From Contendibacter sp031732755 (GTDB lineage: Bacteria; Pseudomonadota; Gammaproteobacteria; Competibacterales; Competibacteraceae): a stretch of DNA of 64,000 bases. Below, piece after piece: positions 25,748 to 34,871 of this stretch. The position numbers and the translations under genes are program-made. The notes below the pieces were generated by a model that saw only the letters and a program-made list of their open reading frames with translations, searched no databases and was not told the origin of the DNA. Position 1 is the first letter of the stretch. Each line of letters opens with the position of its first letter. The stretch is from contig JAVMKI010000045.1 of the NCBI GenBank assembly GCA_031732755.1, forward strand, positions 1 to 64,000, given 5' to 3'.

Positions 25748-26947
25748 ATGAACGCGCGCATTGGCGTCGCCATTCTGGGGTCCACCGGCTCCATTGGGGT
25801 GAGCACGCTCGACGTGTTGCGCCGCCACGCCGACCGGTTCCGGGTAATGGCGTTGACCGCCCACCGGGATGTCGAGGGTCTATTCCAGCAATGTCTGAGC
25901 CACGAACCGGAATATGCGGTGATGGCGGATCCGAAGGCGGCCGAGCAGTTGCGCGGTCGATTGCGGTCGGCCGGGCGACCGGTTGTGGTGCTGGCCGGCG
26001 TTGAAGGACTGGAGCAGGTCGCGGCGTTACCGGAGGCAACTTATGTGATGGCGGCCATCGTCGGCGCGGCGGGGTTGCTGCCGACCCTGGCGGCGGCGCG
26101 GGCCGGCAAGCGGGTACTGCTGGCCAACAAGGAAGCTTTGGTGATGGCCGGGCCACTGTTCATGGCGGCGGTGCGCGCGCATGGCGCGGAGTTGCTGCCG
26201 ATCGATAGCGAACACAACGCGGTGTTTCAGTGCCTGCCGTCGACGAGCGCCACCGAGGGGCTGGACGCGGTAGGGGTCCGGCGCATTCTGCTGACTGGTT
26301 CCGGTGGGCCATTTCGCGCGACGCCGCTGGACCAGTTGCCGCGGGTTACCCCAGACCAAGCCTGCGCGCATCCCAACTGGCGCATGGGGCGAAAGATCTC
26401 GGTGGATTCCGCCACCATGATGAACAAAGGTCTGGAAGTGATTGAGGCGCACTGGTTATTCGCAGCGCCGCCTGGGCGAATCGAGGTGGTGATTCACCCG
26501 CAAAGCGTGATTCACTCGATGGTGGAATACGAAGACGGCTCGGTGCTGGCGCAACTGGGTAACCCTGACATGCGCACGCCCATTGCCCACGCGCTGGCTT
26601 GGCCGCGCCGGCTGGCGTCGGGTGTGGCTTTTCTGGATTTTGCTCGACTGGGGCCGTTGGAGTTTCAGGCGCCGGATTTCGCCCGGTTTCCCTGCCTGCG
26701 GTTGGCTTTCGCCGCCCTGGACGCGGGGGGCACCGCGCCGGCCATTCTGAACGCGGCCAACGAGATCGCCGTGCAGGCTTTCCTCGATCGGCGGATTCGC
26801 TATACCGACATCGCCGCTGTGGTGGAACGGACCCTGGAACGGGTACCGCCGCGCGGGGTCAATACGCTGGCGACGATCCTCGCCGACGATGCCCAAGCGC
26901 GCGCCGTGGCCGAGGAAGAAATCGCCACGCGTGGGTCGGAGAGATGA
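25748..26947 (+). CDS. dxr: 1-deoxy-D-xylulose-5-phosphate reductoisomerase
   Basis: First committed step of the MEP isoprenoid pathway, NADPH-dependent, target of fosmidomycin. The 399-residue protein (E. coli 398) starts MNARIGVAILGSTGSIGVSTLDVLRRH with the NADPH-binding GSTGSIG loop. PIDSEHNAVFQ contains the metal-binding Asp and Glu, and MMNKGLEVIEAHWLF the second metal-binding Glu. It is 7 bp downstream of cdsA and 1 bp from rseP. Confidence 0.97.
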   Translation: MNARIGVAILGSTGSIGVSTLDVLRRHADRFRVMALTAHRDVEGLFQQCLSHEPEYAVMADPKAAEQLRGRLRSAGRPVVVLAGVEGLEQVAALPEATYVMAAIVGAAGLLPTLAAARAGKRVLLANKEALVMAGPLFMAAVRAHGAELLPIDSEHNAVFQCLPSTSATEGLDAVGVRRILLTGSGGPFRATPLDQLPRVTPDQACAHPNWRMGRKISVDSATMMNKGLEVIEAHWLFAAPPGRIEVVIHPQSVIHSMVEYEDGSVLAQLGNPDMRTPIAHALAWPRRLASGVAFLDFARLGPLEFQAPDFARFPCLRLAFAALDAGGTAPAILNAANEIAVQAFLDRRIRYTDIAAVVERTLERVPPRGVNTLATILADDAQARAVAEEEIATRGSER

Positions 26948-26948
26948 G

Positions 26949-28316
26949 ATGAGCAGCAATCCATTGATTTCGCTACTGGCTTTTATTGTGACCGTGGGCG
27001 TGCTGATTACCGTCCACGAATTTGGCCATTTCTGGGTGGCCCGGCGACTGGGGGTCAAGGTACTCCAGTTTTCCATCGGTTTCGGCAGACCGTTGTGGCG
27101 GCGACGCGGTCGAGACGGCACCGAGTATGTGATCGCCGCCTTGCCACTGGGCGGCTATGTAAAGATGCTGGACGAGCGCGAGGGCGAAGTTCCAGTCGCC
27201 GAACGACCCTTGGCCTTTAACCGCCAGCCGGTCGGTTCACGCATCGCCATCGTGCTGGCTGGACCGCTGAGTAATTTCCTGTTCGCCATTCTGGCTTACA
27301 GTCTGATGTTCATGGTCGGCGTGCCCGGCGTCAAACCGATGCTGGATGCTCCGAAACCCAATTCGCTGGCGGCGGCGGGTGGCTTCCAAAAGGGTGATTC
27401 AATCGTCGCCATCGATGGCAAGCCGACGCCGACCCTGAGCGCGGCCATGCTGGAGCTGGTGGACCGCGCCATGAGCGGTGAAACGATCCCGGTCAAGGTG
27501 ATGGACGCCGACGACCAGGCGAGAATCCGTGTGCTGGATATGCGTCAGGCCGGAGATGTCGGCGAAGCGGCGCTGGTGTTCGACCAACTAGGCCTGAGAC
27601 CGTGGCGGCCAACGTTGCCAGCGGTGATCGGCCAGGTGACGCATGGCGGCGCGGCGGAGCGGGCTGGTTTGCAGCCGGGCGACCGTATTCTGCGGGCCGC
27701 GGGCGAACCGGTGACCGATTGGGAACAATGGCGCGCGTTGATTCAACGGCATCCGGACCAGGCGTTCAGCGTGCGGATCGAGCGCGATGGCGCTGAGCAG
27801 ATACTGGATTTGACCCCCGCCGCGCGGGAAACCGAGCAGGGCGAGCGGGTCGGTTTTATCGGCGCCATCGCCGAAGTGCCTGATGATCTCGCTCAGAGCT
27901 TGCGGGTCGTGGTACGGTATGGGCCGCTGGATGCGGTGGGCGCGGCGCTGGGCAAGACTTGGGACATGTCGCTGCTGACGTTGCGGATGCTGGGCCGGAT
28001 GCTGGTCGGTAGAGCCTCGCTGGATAATCTCAGCGGGCCGATCACCATCGCCCAGTTCGCCGGCCAGGCGGCCAGCGCCGGCACCATGGCGTTTTTCTCG
28101 CTGTTGGCTTTGGTCAGCCTCAGTCTGGGCGTCTTGAACCTGCTGCCGGTACCGGTGCTGGATGGCGGGCATTTGCTGTACTACCTCATTGAGCTGGTCA
28201 AGGGTAGTCCATTGTCCGACGCAGTGCAGAATTTCGGGCAACGGGTCGGGATCGTGGTCCTGACGCTGTTGATGGGGCTGGCGCTGTTCAATGATTTCAA
28301 CCGTCTGCTGGGATAG
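26949..28316 (+). CDS. rseP: Intramembrane zinc protease RseP
   Basis: Site-2-type protease that cleaves RseA to release sigma E during envelope stress and clears signal-peptide remnants. The 455-residue protein (E. coli 450) has the zinc motif HEFGH at residues 23-27 in the first transmembrane helix, two periplasmic PDZ domains in the middle, and the distal PVLDGGHLLYYL motif supplying the third zinc ligand. ATG 26949 follows the dxr stop by one base; 20 extra upstream codons inside dxr are spurious. It is directly upstream of bamA, linking stress sensing and outer-membrane assembly. Confidence 0.97.
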   Translation: MSSNPLISLLAFIVTVGVLITVHEFGHFWVARRLGVKVLQFSIGFGRPLWRRRGRDGTEYVIAALPLGGYVKMLDEREGEVPVAERPLAFNRQPVGSRIAIVLAGPLSNFLFAILAYSLMFMVGVPGVKPMLDAPKPNSLAAAGGFQKGDSIVAIDGKPTPTLSAAMLELVDRAMSGETIPVKVMDADDQARIRVLDMRQAGDVGEAALVFDQLGLRPWRPTLPAVIGQVTHGGAAERAGLQPGDRILRAAGEPVTDWEQWRALIQRHPDQAFSVRIERDGAEQILDLTPAARETEQGERVGFIGAIAEVPDDLAQSLRVVVRYGPLDAVGAALGKTWDMSLLTLRMLGRMLVGRASLDNLSGPITIAQFAGQAASAGTMAFFSLLALVSLSLGVLNLLPVPVLDGGHLLYYLIELVKGSPLSDAVQNFGQRVGIVVLTLLMGLALFNDFNRLLG

Positions 28317-28350
28317 AAACCAACCCTGGCCTTGGGTGATGACGTAATTT

Positions 28351-30696
28351 ATGAACTTGTATCGCTCCCTGCTGTTCTCGCTGGGCCTGCTGGTCGTGAT
28401 CGCCCAAGCCCACGCCGCCGCGTTCGTCGTGCGCGATATCCAGGTCGAGGGGTTGCAGCGGATTTCCGCCGGCACCGTGTTCAACTATCTGCCAGTGCAA
28501 GTGGGCTCGACCGTCTCGGAAAAAGAGTATCCGGAGATCATCCGCGCGCTGTTCAAAACCGGCTTCTTCACCGATGTGAACCTGGAGCGCAAGGGCGATG
28601 CGTTGGTGATCACCGTGACCGAGCGGCCCGCCATCGCCGAGGTCAAGATCACGGGCAACAGCGACATCAGCACCGACGATCTCAAGAAAGCGCTGACCGG
28701 GGTCGGCCTGGCCGAAGGCCGGGTGTTCGACCGGTCGCTGCTCGACAAGGTGGAGCAGGAACTGCTGCGGCAGTATTACAGTCGTGGTCGTTACGCGGTG
28801 CAGATCAAGAGCCAGGTGCAGCCGTTGGAGCGCAACCGGGTCGCGGTCACTATCGAGATCTCGGAAGGCGCGGTGGCCAGCATCAGCCAGATCGCCATCG
28901 TCGGCAACAAGGCGTTTACCGAAAAAGAACTGTTGAGCCAACTGCAATCGTCCACACCCGGCTGGTTCTCCTTTTTCACCAAGGACGATCAGTATTCCAA
29001 GCAGAAACTGACCGCCGATATCGAAACCTTGCGTTCGTTCTACCTGGACCGGGGTTATCTCAAGTTCAATGTGGACTCCACTCAGGTTTCGATCACCCCG
29101 GACAAGAAGGATGTCTATATCACCCTCAACATCACCGAAGGCGAACCCTACACCGTGGCGGATGTGCAACTGAGTGGGGATTTTGGGGTCGTCGCGGAGT
29201 CGGACCTGCGCAAGCTGATTGCCATCAAACCGGGCGACACGTTTTCCCGCGCCAAGTTGACCGAAACCGCCAAGGCGATGGGCGAGCGGCTGGGCGAGGA
29301 GGGCTATGCTTTCGCGAACGTTAACGCCGTGCCGCGGGTGGACGATGCAGCCCACCAGGTCGCACTGAACTTCGTGGTCGATCCAGGTAAACGGGTTTAT
29401 GTGCGGCGGGCCAATTTCCAGGGCAACATCAAGACCCAGGATGATGTGTTACGTCGGGAGTTGCGCCAAACCGAAGGCTCATGGTTTTCGACCAAGGATA
29501 TCGAACGGTCCAAGACCCGATTGCAGCGGCTGGATTATCTGGAAAGCGTCAATCTGGAAACGCCAGCGGTGCCGGGCGTCAATGACCAGGTAGACGCGAA
29601 TTTCACCGTGGTCGAGCGGCCATCGGGCAGTCTGATGTTCGGCATCGGCTATGGTCAGGAATCGGGTCTGCTGCTGAATGCGAGCGTAACCCAAAACAAC
29701 TTTATGGGAACGGGTAATTTGCTCAGCTTGGTATTGAACGACAGCGATACCGGCCAGAACTATAGCCTGTCTTATAACAATCCCTACTATACGCCCGATG
29801 GCGTCAGTCGCGGATTTCGGTTTTACTACCGGGAAATCGATAGTAATGCAACGAATACCGCCGACTATATCTTGAACAGCTATGGCGCCCAGGTCAGTTT
29901 CGGGTTTCCGCTCAATGAATTCGATACCCTGCGCCTGAGTCCAGGCTACGAGCACCTCTGGATCGACACGTTTGGGTGTGGGACGGATGAATCGCTCTCA
30001 TCGAACAGGACGCCGCCAGAAATTTGCGAATACCTGAGGCAGAACGGCGATACCTATAATGAATTTAAACTGGACGCCGGTTGGGCGCGCGATAGCCGCA
30101 ACCGGGTTATTTTCCCAACGAGCGGCTACCTGAACCAACTGGCGGCGGAAATCGCCGTTCCGGGCAGCGATGCCGAGTTCTACAAATTGAACTATCGGGG
30201 CATTGCCTATTTCCCGCTGGCGCGCTGGCTGACGTGGACGGTCGGCGGCGAAGTCGGCTATGGCGATGGCTATGGCAATAGCGATGGTTTGCCGTTCTTC
30301 GAGAATTTCTACGCGGGCGGCCTGCGTTCGGTGCGGGGCTGGAAAGCCAATACCCTGGGACCCCGCTACTACCAGGAAGGCGATCTCCCTGGTAACCCCA
30401 CCGGCGACCCCAAAGGTGGCGCGTTCAAGACCGTGGCGAGCACGCAGATGATCTTGCCAGTGCCGTTCCTGGATAAATCCGAAAATGTGCGGCTGGCGAC
30501 GTTTTTTGATATCGGCAACGTTTTCGCTACCCCGAGTGACTTCGATGCTGGCGAGTTGCGTTATTCGGTCGGTTTGACCGGCTATTGGATTTCGCCGCTG
30601 GGGCCAATCGTGTTGAGCGTTGCCGCGCCGCTCAACGAGCAGTCCGGCGACGAAACGGAAGTGTTCCAGTTCTCCTTCGGTGTACCACTGAACTAA
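28351..30696 (+). CDS. bamA: Outer membrane protein assembly factor BamA
   Basis: Core of the BAM complex that folds beta-barrel proteins into the outer membrane. The 781-residue protein (E. coli 810) has a signal peptide ending near residue 22 (AQAHA), five POTRA domains to about residue 415, then a 16-strand barrel ending in phenylalanine-rich EVFQFSFGVPLN. The conserved loop-6 motif, VRGF or VRGY in most homologues, reads VRGW here (SVRGWKANTLGPR), with the key Arg intact. The gene sits 34 bp after rseP without a strong Shine-Dalgarno. Confidence 0.97.
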   Translation: MNLYRSLLFSLGLLVVIAQAHAAAFVVRDIQVEGLQRISAGTVFNYLPVQVGSTVSEKEYPEIIRALFKTGFFTDVNLERKGDALVITVTERPAIAEVKITGNSDISTDDLKKALTGVGLAEGRVFDRSLLDKVEQELLRQYYSRGRYAVQIKSQVQPLERNRVAVTIEISEGAVASISQIAIVGNKAFTEKELLSQLQSSTPGWFSFFTKDDQYSKQKLTADIETLRSFYLDRGYLKFNVDSTQVSITPDKKDVYITLNITEGEPYTVADVQLSGDFGVVAESDLRKLIAIKPGDTFSRAKLTETAKAMGERLGEEGYAFANVNAVPRVDDAAHQVALNFVVDPGKRVYVRRANFQGNIKTQDDVLRRELRQTEGSWFSTKDIERSKTRLQRLDYLESVNLETPAVPGVNDQVDANFTVVERPSGSLMFGIGYGQESGLLLNASVTQNNFMGTGNLLSLVLNDSDTGQNYSLSYNNPYYTPDGVSRGFRFYYREIDSNATNTADYILNSYGAQVSFGFPLNEFDTLRLSPGYEHLWIDTFGCGTDESLSSNRTPPEICEYLRQNGDTYNEFKLDAGWARDSRNRVIFPTSGYLNQLAAEIAVPGSDAEFYKLNYRGIAYFPLARWLTWTVGGEVGYGDGYGNSDGLPFFENFYAGGLRSVRGWKANTLGPRYYQEGDLPGNPTGDPKGGAFKTVASTQMILPVPFLDKSENVRLATFFDIGNVFATPSDFDAGELRYSVGLTGYWISPLGPIVLSVAAPLNEQSGDETEVFQFSFGVPLN

Positions 30697-30765
30697 TGCC
30701 AAATATTGTGGTTGATTTTTTGTATTGGGGCGATGTCCCGCACTATCCTGATGGAGGGATCAACG

Positions 30766-31272
30766 TTGAAACTTGTGCGTAATGTATTGATCGCGGCGGC
30801 CTTGGCGCTACCGGTTTCGCTGGCGCAGGCGGCTGATGTGAAGATTGGTTTTGTCAGCATTGCCAAGATTTTGAGCAGCGCGCCACAGGCCGAGGCGGCC
30901 AGCAAGCGGTTGGAGCAGGAGTTCGCGCCACGCAAGAAGGGCCTGGACGACGCGCTGAAGTCTCTGCGTAAGCAGGAAGAGAAGCTGAACAAGGATGGGG
31001 CGGTGATGAGCGATAGCCAGCGCCGCAATCTGGAGAGCGACATTCGTAATCAGGCGCGGGATTTGAAGCGGACCAGTGATGAGTTCCGGGAGGATTTCAA
31101 CCTGCGCCGCAACGAGGAGTTGGGTAAATTCCAAAAACAGGTGCTGGAAGTGATCAACGGCGTTGCCAAGGAAGAAGGTTTCGATCTGGTCATCAATGAC
31201 AACGCGACGCTGTATGCCAGTCCCCAGGTGGATGTCACCGAAAAGGTGCTCAAGCGCCTGACGTCCAAGTAG
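30766..31272 (+). CDS. skp: Periplasmic chaperone Skp (OmpH family)
   Basis: Trimeric jellyfish-shaped chaperone that carries unfolded outer-membrane proteins to BamA. I place the start at TTG 30766 because GGAGGGA (30753-30759) has ideal 6-nt spacing to it. The product is then 168 residues, beginning MKLVRNVLIAAALALPVSLAQA, a signal peptide cut after AQA. The mature part has the family opening VKIGFVSIAKIL and a long helical, charged region forming the tentacles. ATG 30751 or 30706 would add unsupported residues. It lies between bamA and lpxD as in E. coli. Confidence 0.94.
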   Translation: MKLVRNVLIAAALALPVSLAQAADVKIGFVSIAKILSSAPQAEAASKRLEQEFAPRKKGLDDALKSLRKQEEKLNKDGAVMSDSQRRNLESDIRNQARDLKRTSDEFREDFNLRRNEELGKFQKQVLEVINGVAKEEGFDLVINDNATLYASPQVDVTEKVLKRLTSK

Positions 31273-31280
31273 CGGCGGAC

Positions 31281-32339
31281 ATGACGACGCTGGGCGAGAT
31301 CGCGGCGGTGGCGGGCGCGCGCCTGCGAGGCGGCGATGCCGCAACGGTCGTGGTCGGCGTGGCGCCATTGCATCGCGCCGGGCCGGAACAGCTCAGTTTT
31401 CTCATCCATCCGCGCTATCGCGCCTATTTGGCGACGACCCAGGCGGCGGCTGTGATTCTGTCGCCCGAGGAAGCCCAGGATTGCCCGGCGCCGGCGATCG
31501 TGGCCACCAATCCGCAGGTCGCCTATGCCCGGGCGGCGACGCTGTTCGAACCCGCCGCCGAATCGCGGCGCGGCGTGCATCCGATGGCCTCGGTCAGTCC
31601 CGCGGCGAGTATCGCCGCCGACGCCTGGATTGGTCCGCACTGCGTGGTGGAAGCGGGCGCGGTGATCGAGGCTGGCGTGGTGGTGGGACCGAGCTGCGTG
31701 ATTGGCGAACAGGCGGTGATCGGTGCTGGGAGCCGACTGGTGGCTCGCGTGACGGTTTGCCACCGGGCGCGGCTGGGCCGTCGGGTGCTGGCGCATCCGG
31801 GCGCGGTGATCGGTAGCGACGGTTTTGGGCTGGCGCTGGACGCGGATGGTCGCTGGCTCAAGATTCCGCAACTGGGCAGCGTGGTGGTCGGGGATGATGT
31901 CGAGATCGGCGCCAACACCACCATTGACCGCGGCGCGCTGGAAGACACGGTGATCGAGGAGGGGGTCAAGCTGGATAATCAGATTCAGGTGGCCCACAAC
32001 GTCCACATCGGCGCCCACAGTGCGTTGGCTGGCTGTGTGGGTATTGCTGGCAGCGCCCGGATTGGCCGGCATTGCATGGTCGGTGGTGGCGTCGGTATCG
32101 CCGGTCATCTGGAAATCGCCGATCGGGTGCAGATTACCGGCATGTCGCTGGTGACCCAGTCCATTACCGATCCAGGCACATATTCTTCGGGGCTGGCGGT
32201 GGAGTCCAACCGACGGTGGAACAAGATTAGCGCCCGCTTGCGCCGGTTGGACGAACTGTTCCGACGGTTGGCCACCCTGGAGCGCAAGATCAATCGGGGT
32301 CATGCCTCGCAATCACCAAGCCAAGACGACAAGGATTGA
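31281..32339 (+). CDS. lpxD: UDP-3-O-(3-hydroxyacyl)glucosamine N-acyltransferase
   Basis: Third step of lipid A synthesis: adds the N-linked hydroxyacyl chain at position 2. The 352-residue protein (E. coli 341) has the N-terminal uridine-binding domain, then a left-handed beta-helix of hexapeptide repeats from about residue 100, with catalytic His239 in NQIQVAHNV at the same number as in E. coli. It starts 8 bp after skp and ends 10 bp before fabZ, in an operon. Confidence 0.96.
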   Translation: MTTLGEIAAVAGARLRGGDAATVVVGVAPLHRAGPEQLSFLIHPRYRAYLATTQAAAVILSPEEAQDCPAPAIVATNPQVAYARAATLFEPAAESRRGVHPMASVSPAASIAADAWIGPHCVVEAGAVIEAGVVVGPSCVIGEQAVIGAGSRLVARVTVCHRARLGRRVLAHPGAVIGSDGFGLALDADGRWLKIPQLGSVVVGDDVEIGANTTIDRGALEDTVIEEGVKLDNQIQVAHNVHIGAHSALAGCVGIAGSARIGRHCMVGGGVGIAGHLEIADRVQITGMSLVTQSITDPGTYSSGLAVESNRRWNKISARLRRLDELFRRLATLERKINRGHASQSPSQDDKD

Positions 32340-32349
32340 AACGATCAAC

Positions 32350-32802
32350 ATGAGCGAAGTCATGGATATTCAGGAAATTCTGGAATACTTGCCGCACCGT
32401 TACCCGTTTCTGCTGATTGATCGAGTGCTGGCGATTGAGCCGGGGCGGTCGCTGACTGGTCTCAAAAACGTCAGTTTCAACGAAGCTTTTTTCCTGGGGC
32501 ATTTTCCGCAACGGCCGATCATGCCTGGCGTGTTGATCTTGGAGGCGCTGGCGCAGGCGACCGGCGTTCTGGCGTTCAAGAGCGAGGGTGGAAAGCCCGA
32601 CCATCGATCCATGTACTACCTGGTGGGGGTGGACAATGCTCGCTTCAAACGGCCGGTGGTGCCGGGCGATCAGCTGATTCTGGAAGTTCGGCTGGACCGC
32701 ATCAAGCGCGACATCGGTAAATTCATCTGCGAAGCCAAGGTGGATGGGCAGTTGGCGGCGTCCGCCGAGCTGATGTGCGCCAAACGGGACATTAACCTGT
32801 GA
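32350..32802 (+). CDS. fabZ: 3-hydroxyacyl-[acyl-carrier-protein] dehydratase FabZ
   Basis: Dehydrates 3-hydroxyacyl-ACP in fatty acid elongation, competing with LpxA and LpxD for the same substrates, which explains its place in the lpx cluster. The 150-residue hotdog-fold protein has the active-site His51 in LGHFPQRPIMPG and Glu65 in VLILEALAQATG. MDIQEILEYLPHRYPFLLIDRV is the family N-terminus. ATG 32350 is preferred; an in-frame ATG at 32302 overlaps lpxD. Its stop overlaps the lpxA GTG start. Confidence 0.96.
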   Translation: MSEVMDIQEILEYLPHRYPFLLIDRVLAIEPGRSLTGLKNVSFNEAFFLGHFPQRPIMPGVLILEALAQATGVLAFKSEGGKPDHRSMYYLVGVDNARFKRPVVPGDQLILEVRLDRIKRDIGKFICEAKVDGQLAASAELMCAKRDINL

Positions 32803-33572
32803 TCGATTCGCGCGCCGTGGTGGACCCAACGGCCCGACTGGCGCCGGATGTCACCGTGGGGCCGTTCTCGGTCATCGGCGCGGAGGTGGAGATTGGTGCC
32901 GGAACCTGGGTCGGTCCACACGTGGTGATCCAGGGGCCCACGCGAATTGGCCGCGACAATCGGATTTACCAGTTCAGTTCGCTGGGCGAAATCCCCCAAG
33001 ACAAGAAATACGGTGGCGAGCCGACCCGGTTGGAAATCGGCGACCGCAATACCATCCGCGAGTTCGTCACCATCAATCGCGGCACGGCGCAGGATGCCGG
33101 GCTGACTCGCCTGGGCGACGACAACTGGATCATGGCCTATGTCCATATCGCCCACGATTGCGTGGTCGGCGACCGGACCATCTTCGCCAACGGCGCTTCG
33201 CTGGCCGGTCATGTCCATGTCGAGGATGACGTAGTGCTGGGCGGCTTTGCCTTGGTGTACCAGTTCACCCGCCTGGGAATGCACAGTTTCTGCGGCTTCG
33301 CCTGTGGAGTGCACCGGGATGTGCCGCCCTACGTGACCGTGGCTGGCTATCGCGCCGAGCCGCACGGCATCAATGCCGAAGGTCTGCGTCGGCGCGGCTT
33401 TGCCGATGTGGAGATTCAAGCGATTCGGCGTGCCTACAAGATGATTTACCGCGCCAATTTGCGGTTGGAGGAAGCGGTGGACAAGGTGCGGGAGATGATG
33501 GAGGAATACCCACGCCTGCAAATCCTGGCGGATTTCCTGGCGGCGCCGTCTCGCAACGGGATTGTTCGGTAA
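32799..33572 (+). CDS. lpxA: UDP-N-acetylglucosamine 3-O-acyltransferase
   Basis: First step of lipid A synthesis. The 257-residue protein (E. coli 262) is a left-handed beta-helix with catalytic His119 in VHIAHDC (E. coli H125) and the typical C-terminal helical GLRRRGFADVEIQAIRRAYKMIYR. It starts with GTG at 32799 within the fabZ stop (GTGA overlap). The acyl-chain ruler residue equivalent to E. coli Gly173 is Phe167 (MHSFCGFACGV), a bulky substitution that in other species goes with acyl chains shorter than C14. The C14 ruler companion His191 position is Arg185. Confidence 0.96.
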   Translation: MIDSRAVVDPTARLAPDVTVGPFSVIGAEVEIGAGTWVGPHVVIQGPTRIGRDNRIYQFSSLGEIPQDKKYGGEPTRLEIGDRNTIREFVTINRGTAQDAGLTRLGDDNWIMAYVHIAHDCVVGDRTIFANGASLAGHVHVEDDVVLGGFALVYQFTRLGMHSFCGFACGVHRDVPPYVTVAGYRAEPHGINAEGLRRRGFADVEIQAIRRAYKMIYRANLRLEEAVDKVREMMEEYPRLQILADFLAAPSRNGIVR

Positions 33573-33705
33573 CGCGGCGGAAGTTTACATAAAAATTCAA
33601 AAAACGCGATTGAGGGATATGGAAGCCGTGGATAGGAAAATATGGAAGGCAGGATAAGGAAGATGCGGCGGTTTGGGGCCGATGGAAGATTAGCACCGGT
33701 TTTTC

Positions 33706-34848
33706 ATGCACATCGCTATCGTTGCCGGTGAGTTGTCGGGCGATTTGCTCGGCGCCGGTCTAATGGCGGCGCTCCGGGCGCATTATCCGCAACTGCGTTT
33801 TACTGGCATCGGCGGCCCGGCGATGCTGGCGCAGGGGTTTCAGACCGTGGCTCCAATGGAGAAGCTGGCGGTCATGGGGATCGTGGAGGTGCTGCGCCAT
33901 CTACCCGAGTTGCTGACCCTCCGCCGCCAGCTTTATCGGCAATTCAGCGCGGATCCCCCCCTAGCGTTCGTCGGCATCGACGCCCCGGATTTCAATCTGG
34001 GACTGGAACGTCGGTTGCGCGCCCACGGTGTTCCCACCGTGCATTACGTCAGTCCGTCGGTCTGGGCGTGGCGGCCCTGGCGGGTGCGCAAAATCGCTCA
34101 CGCCGTGGATTTGATGCTGACCTTGTTTCCCTTCGAAGCGGCGTTCTACCAGGCGCACAGGGTGCCGGCGCGCGCCGTGGGGCATCTGTTGGCCGATGCG
34201 ATTCCGTTCCATAGCGATTCGGTGGCGGCGCGCCGGGCGCTGGGGTTGCCGGCACCGGACGCGGCGCCCGTCGTCGCGTTATTGCCGGGTAGCCGTTTGA
34301 GCGAGGTGAGTCGGCTGGGTCCTCTGTTGTTGGACACGGCGGCTTGGCTGAACGCCCGGCGTCCTGAACTGCGGTTCGTACTGCCGGCGGCGACGCCATA
34401 CCTGCATGAAGTGCTGGTGGGGATGCGAGCCGAACGAGCGCCGACCTTGCCGTTGACGCTGGTTCAGGGCCAGTCCCATGAGGTGATGGCCGCCGCCGAT
34501 GTGGTGGCGCTGGCTTCAGGTACCGCGACGTTGGAGGCGATGCTGCTCAAGCGGCCGATGGTGGTGGCTTACCGGGTGGCGCCGACGACGGCGTGGCTTG
34601 CCCGGCGGCTGGTGAAAACTTCGCACTTCGCCCTACCCAATCTGCTGGCCGGGCGGGAGTTGGTGCCGGAATTCATCCAGGAAGCCGCAACCGTGGACAA
34701 CCTGGGGCCGGCGATCTTGCGTTGGCTGGACGAACCGCTGGCCCGCGCGCGGTTGACGGTGGAGTTCGATGCTCTGCATCGTGAATTGCGCCGCGACGCC
34801 AGCCGCCAGGCCGCCGAGGCGATTGTGGAGTTGTTGCGCCTGTCGTGA
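33706..34848 (+). CDS. lpxB: Lipid A disaccharide synthase
   Basis: Glycosyltransferase family 19 enzyme that joins UDP-2,3-diacylglucosamine to lipid X. The 380-residue protein (E. coli 382) starts MHIAIVAGELSGDLLGAGLM and contains FIGIDAPDFN-like FVGIDAPDFNLGLERRL, HYVSPSVWAWRPWR, LPGSRLSEV and the sugar-nucleotide-binding VALASGTATLEAML. Unlike the tight packing upstream, 133 bp separate it from lpxA; that gap is AT-rich and purine-rich with three copies of ATGGAAG. rnhB and dnaE, the usual next genes, are absent. Confidence 0.96.
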   Translation: MHIAIVAGELSGDLLGAGLMAALRAHYPQLRFTGIGGPAMLAQGFQTVAPMEKLAVMGIVEVLRHLPELLTLRRQLYRQFSADPPLAFVGIDAPDFNLGLERRLRAHGVPTVHYVSPSVWAWRPWRVRKIAHAVDLMLTLFPFEAAFYQAHRVPARAVGHLLADAIPFHSDSVAARRALGLPAPDAAPVVALLPGSRLSEVSRLGPLLLDTAAWLNARRPELRFVLPAATPYLHEVLVGMRAERAPTLPLTLVQGQSHEVMAAADVVALASGTATLEAMLLKRPMVVAYRVAPTTAWLARRLVKTSHFALPNLLAGRELVPEFIQEAATVDNLGPAILRWLDEPLARARLTVEFDALHRELRRDASRQAAEAIVELLRLS

Positions 34849-34871
34849 AGATGGGTCAGGCTGTGTAAACC

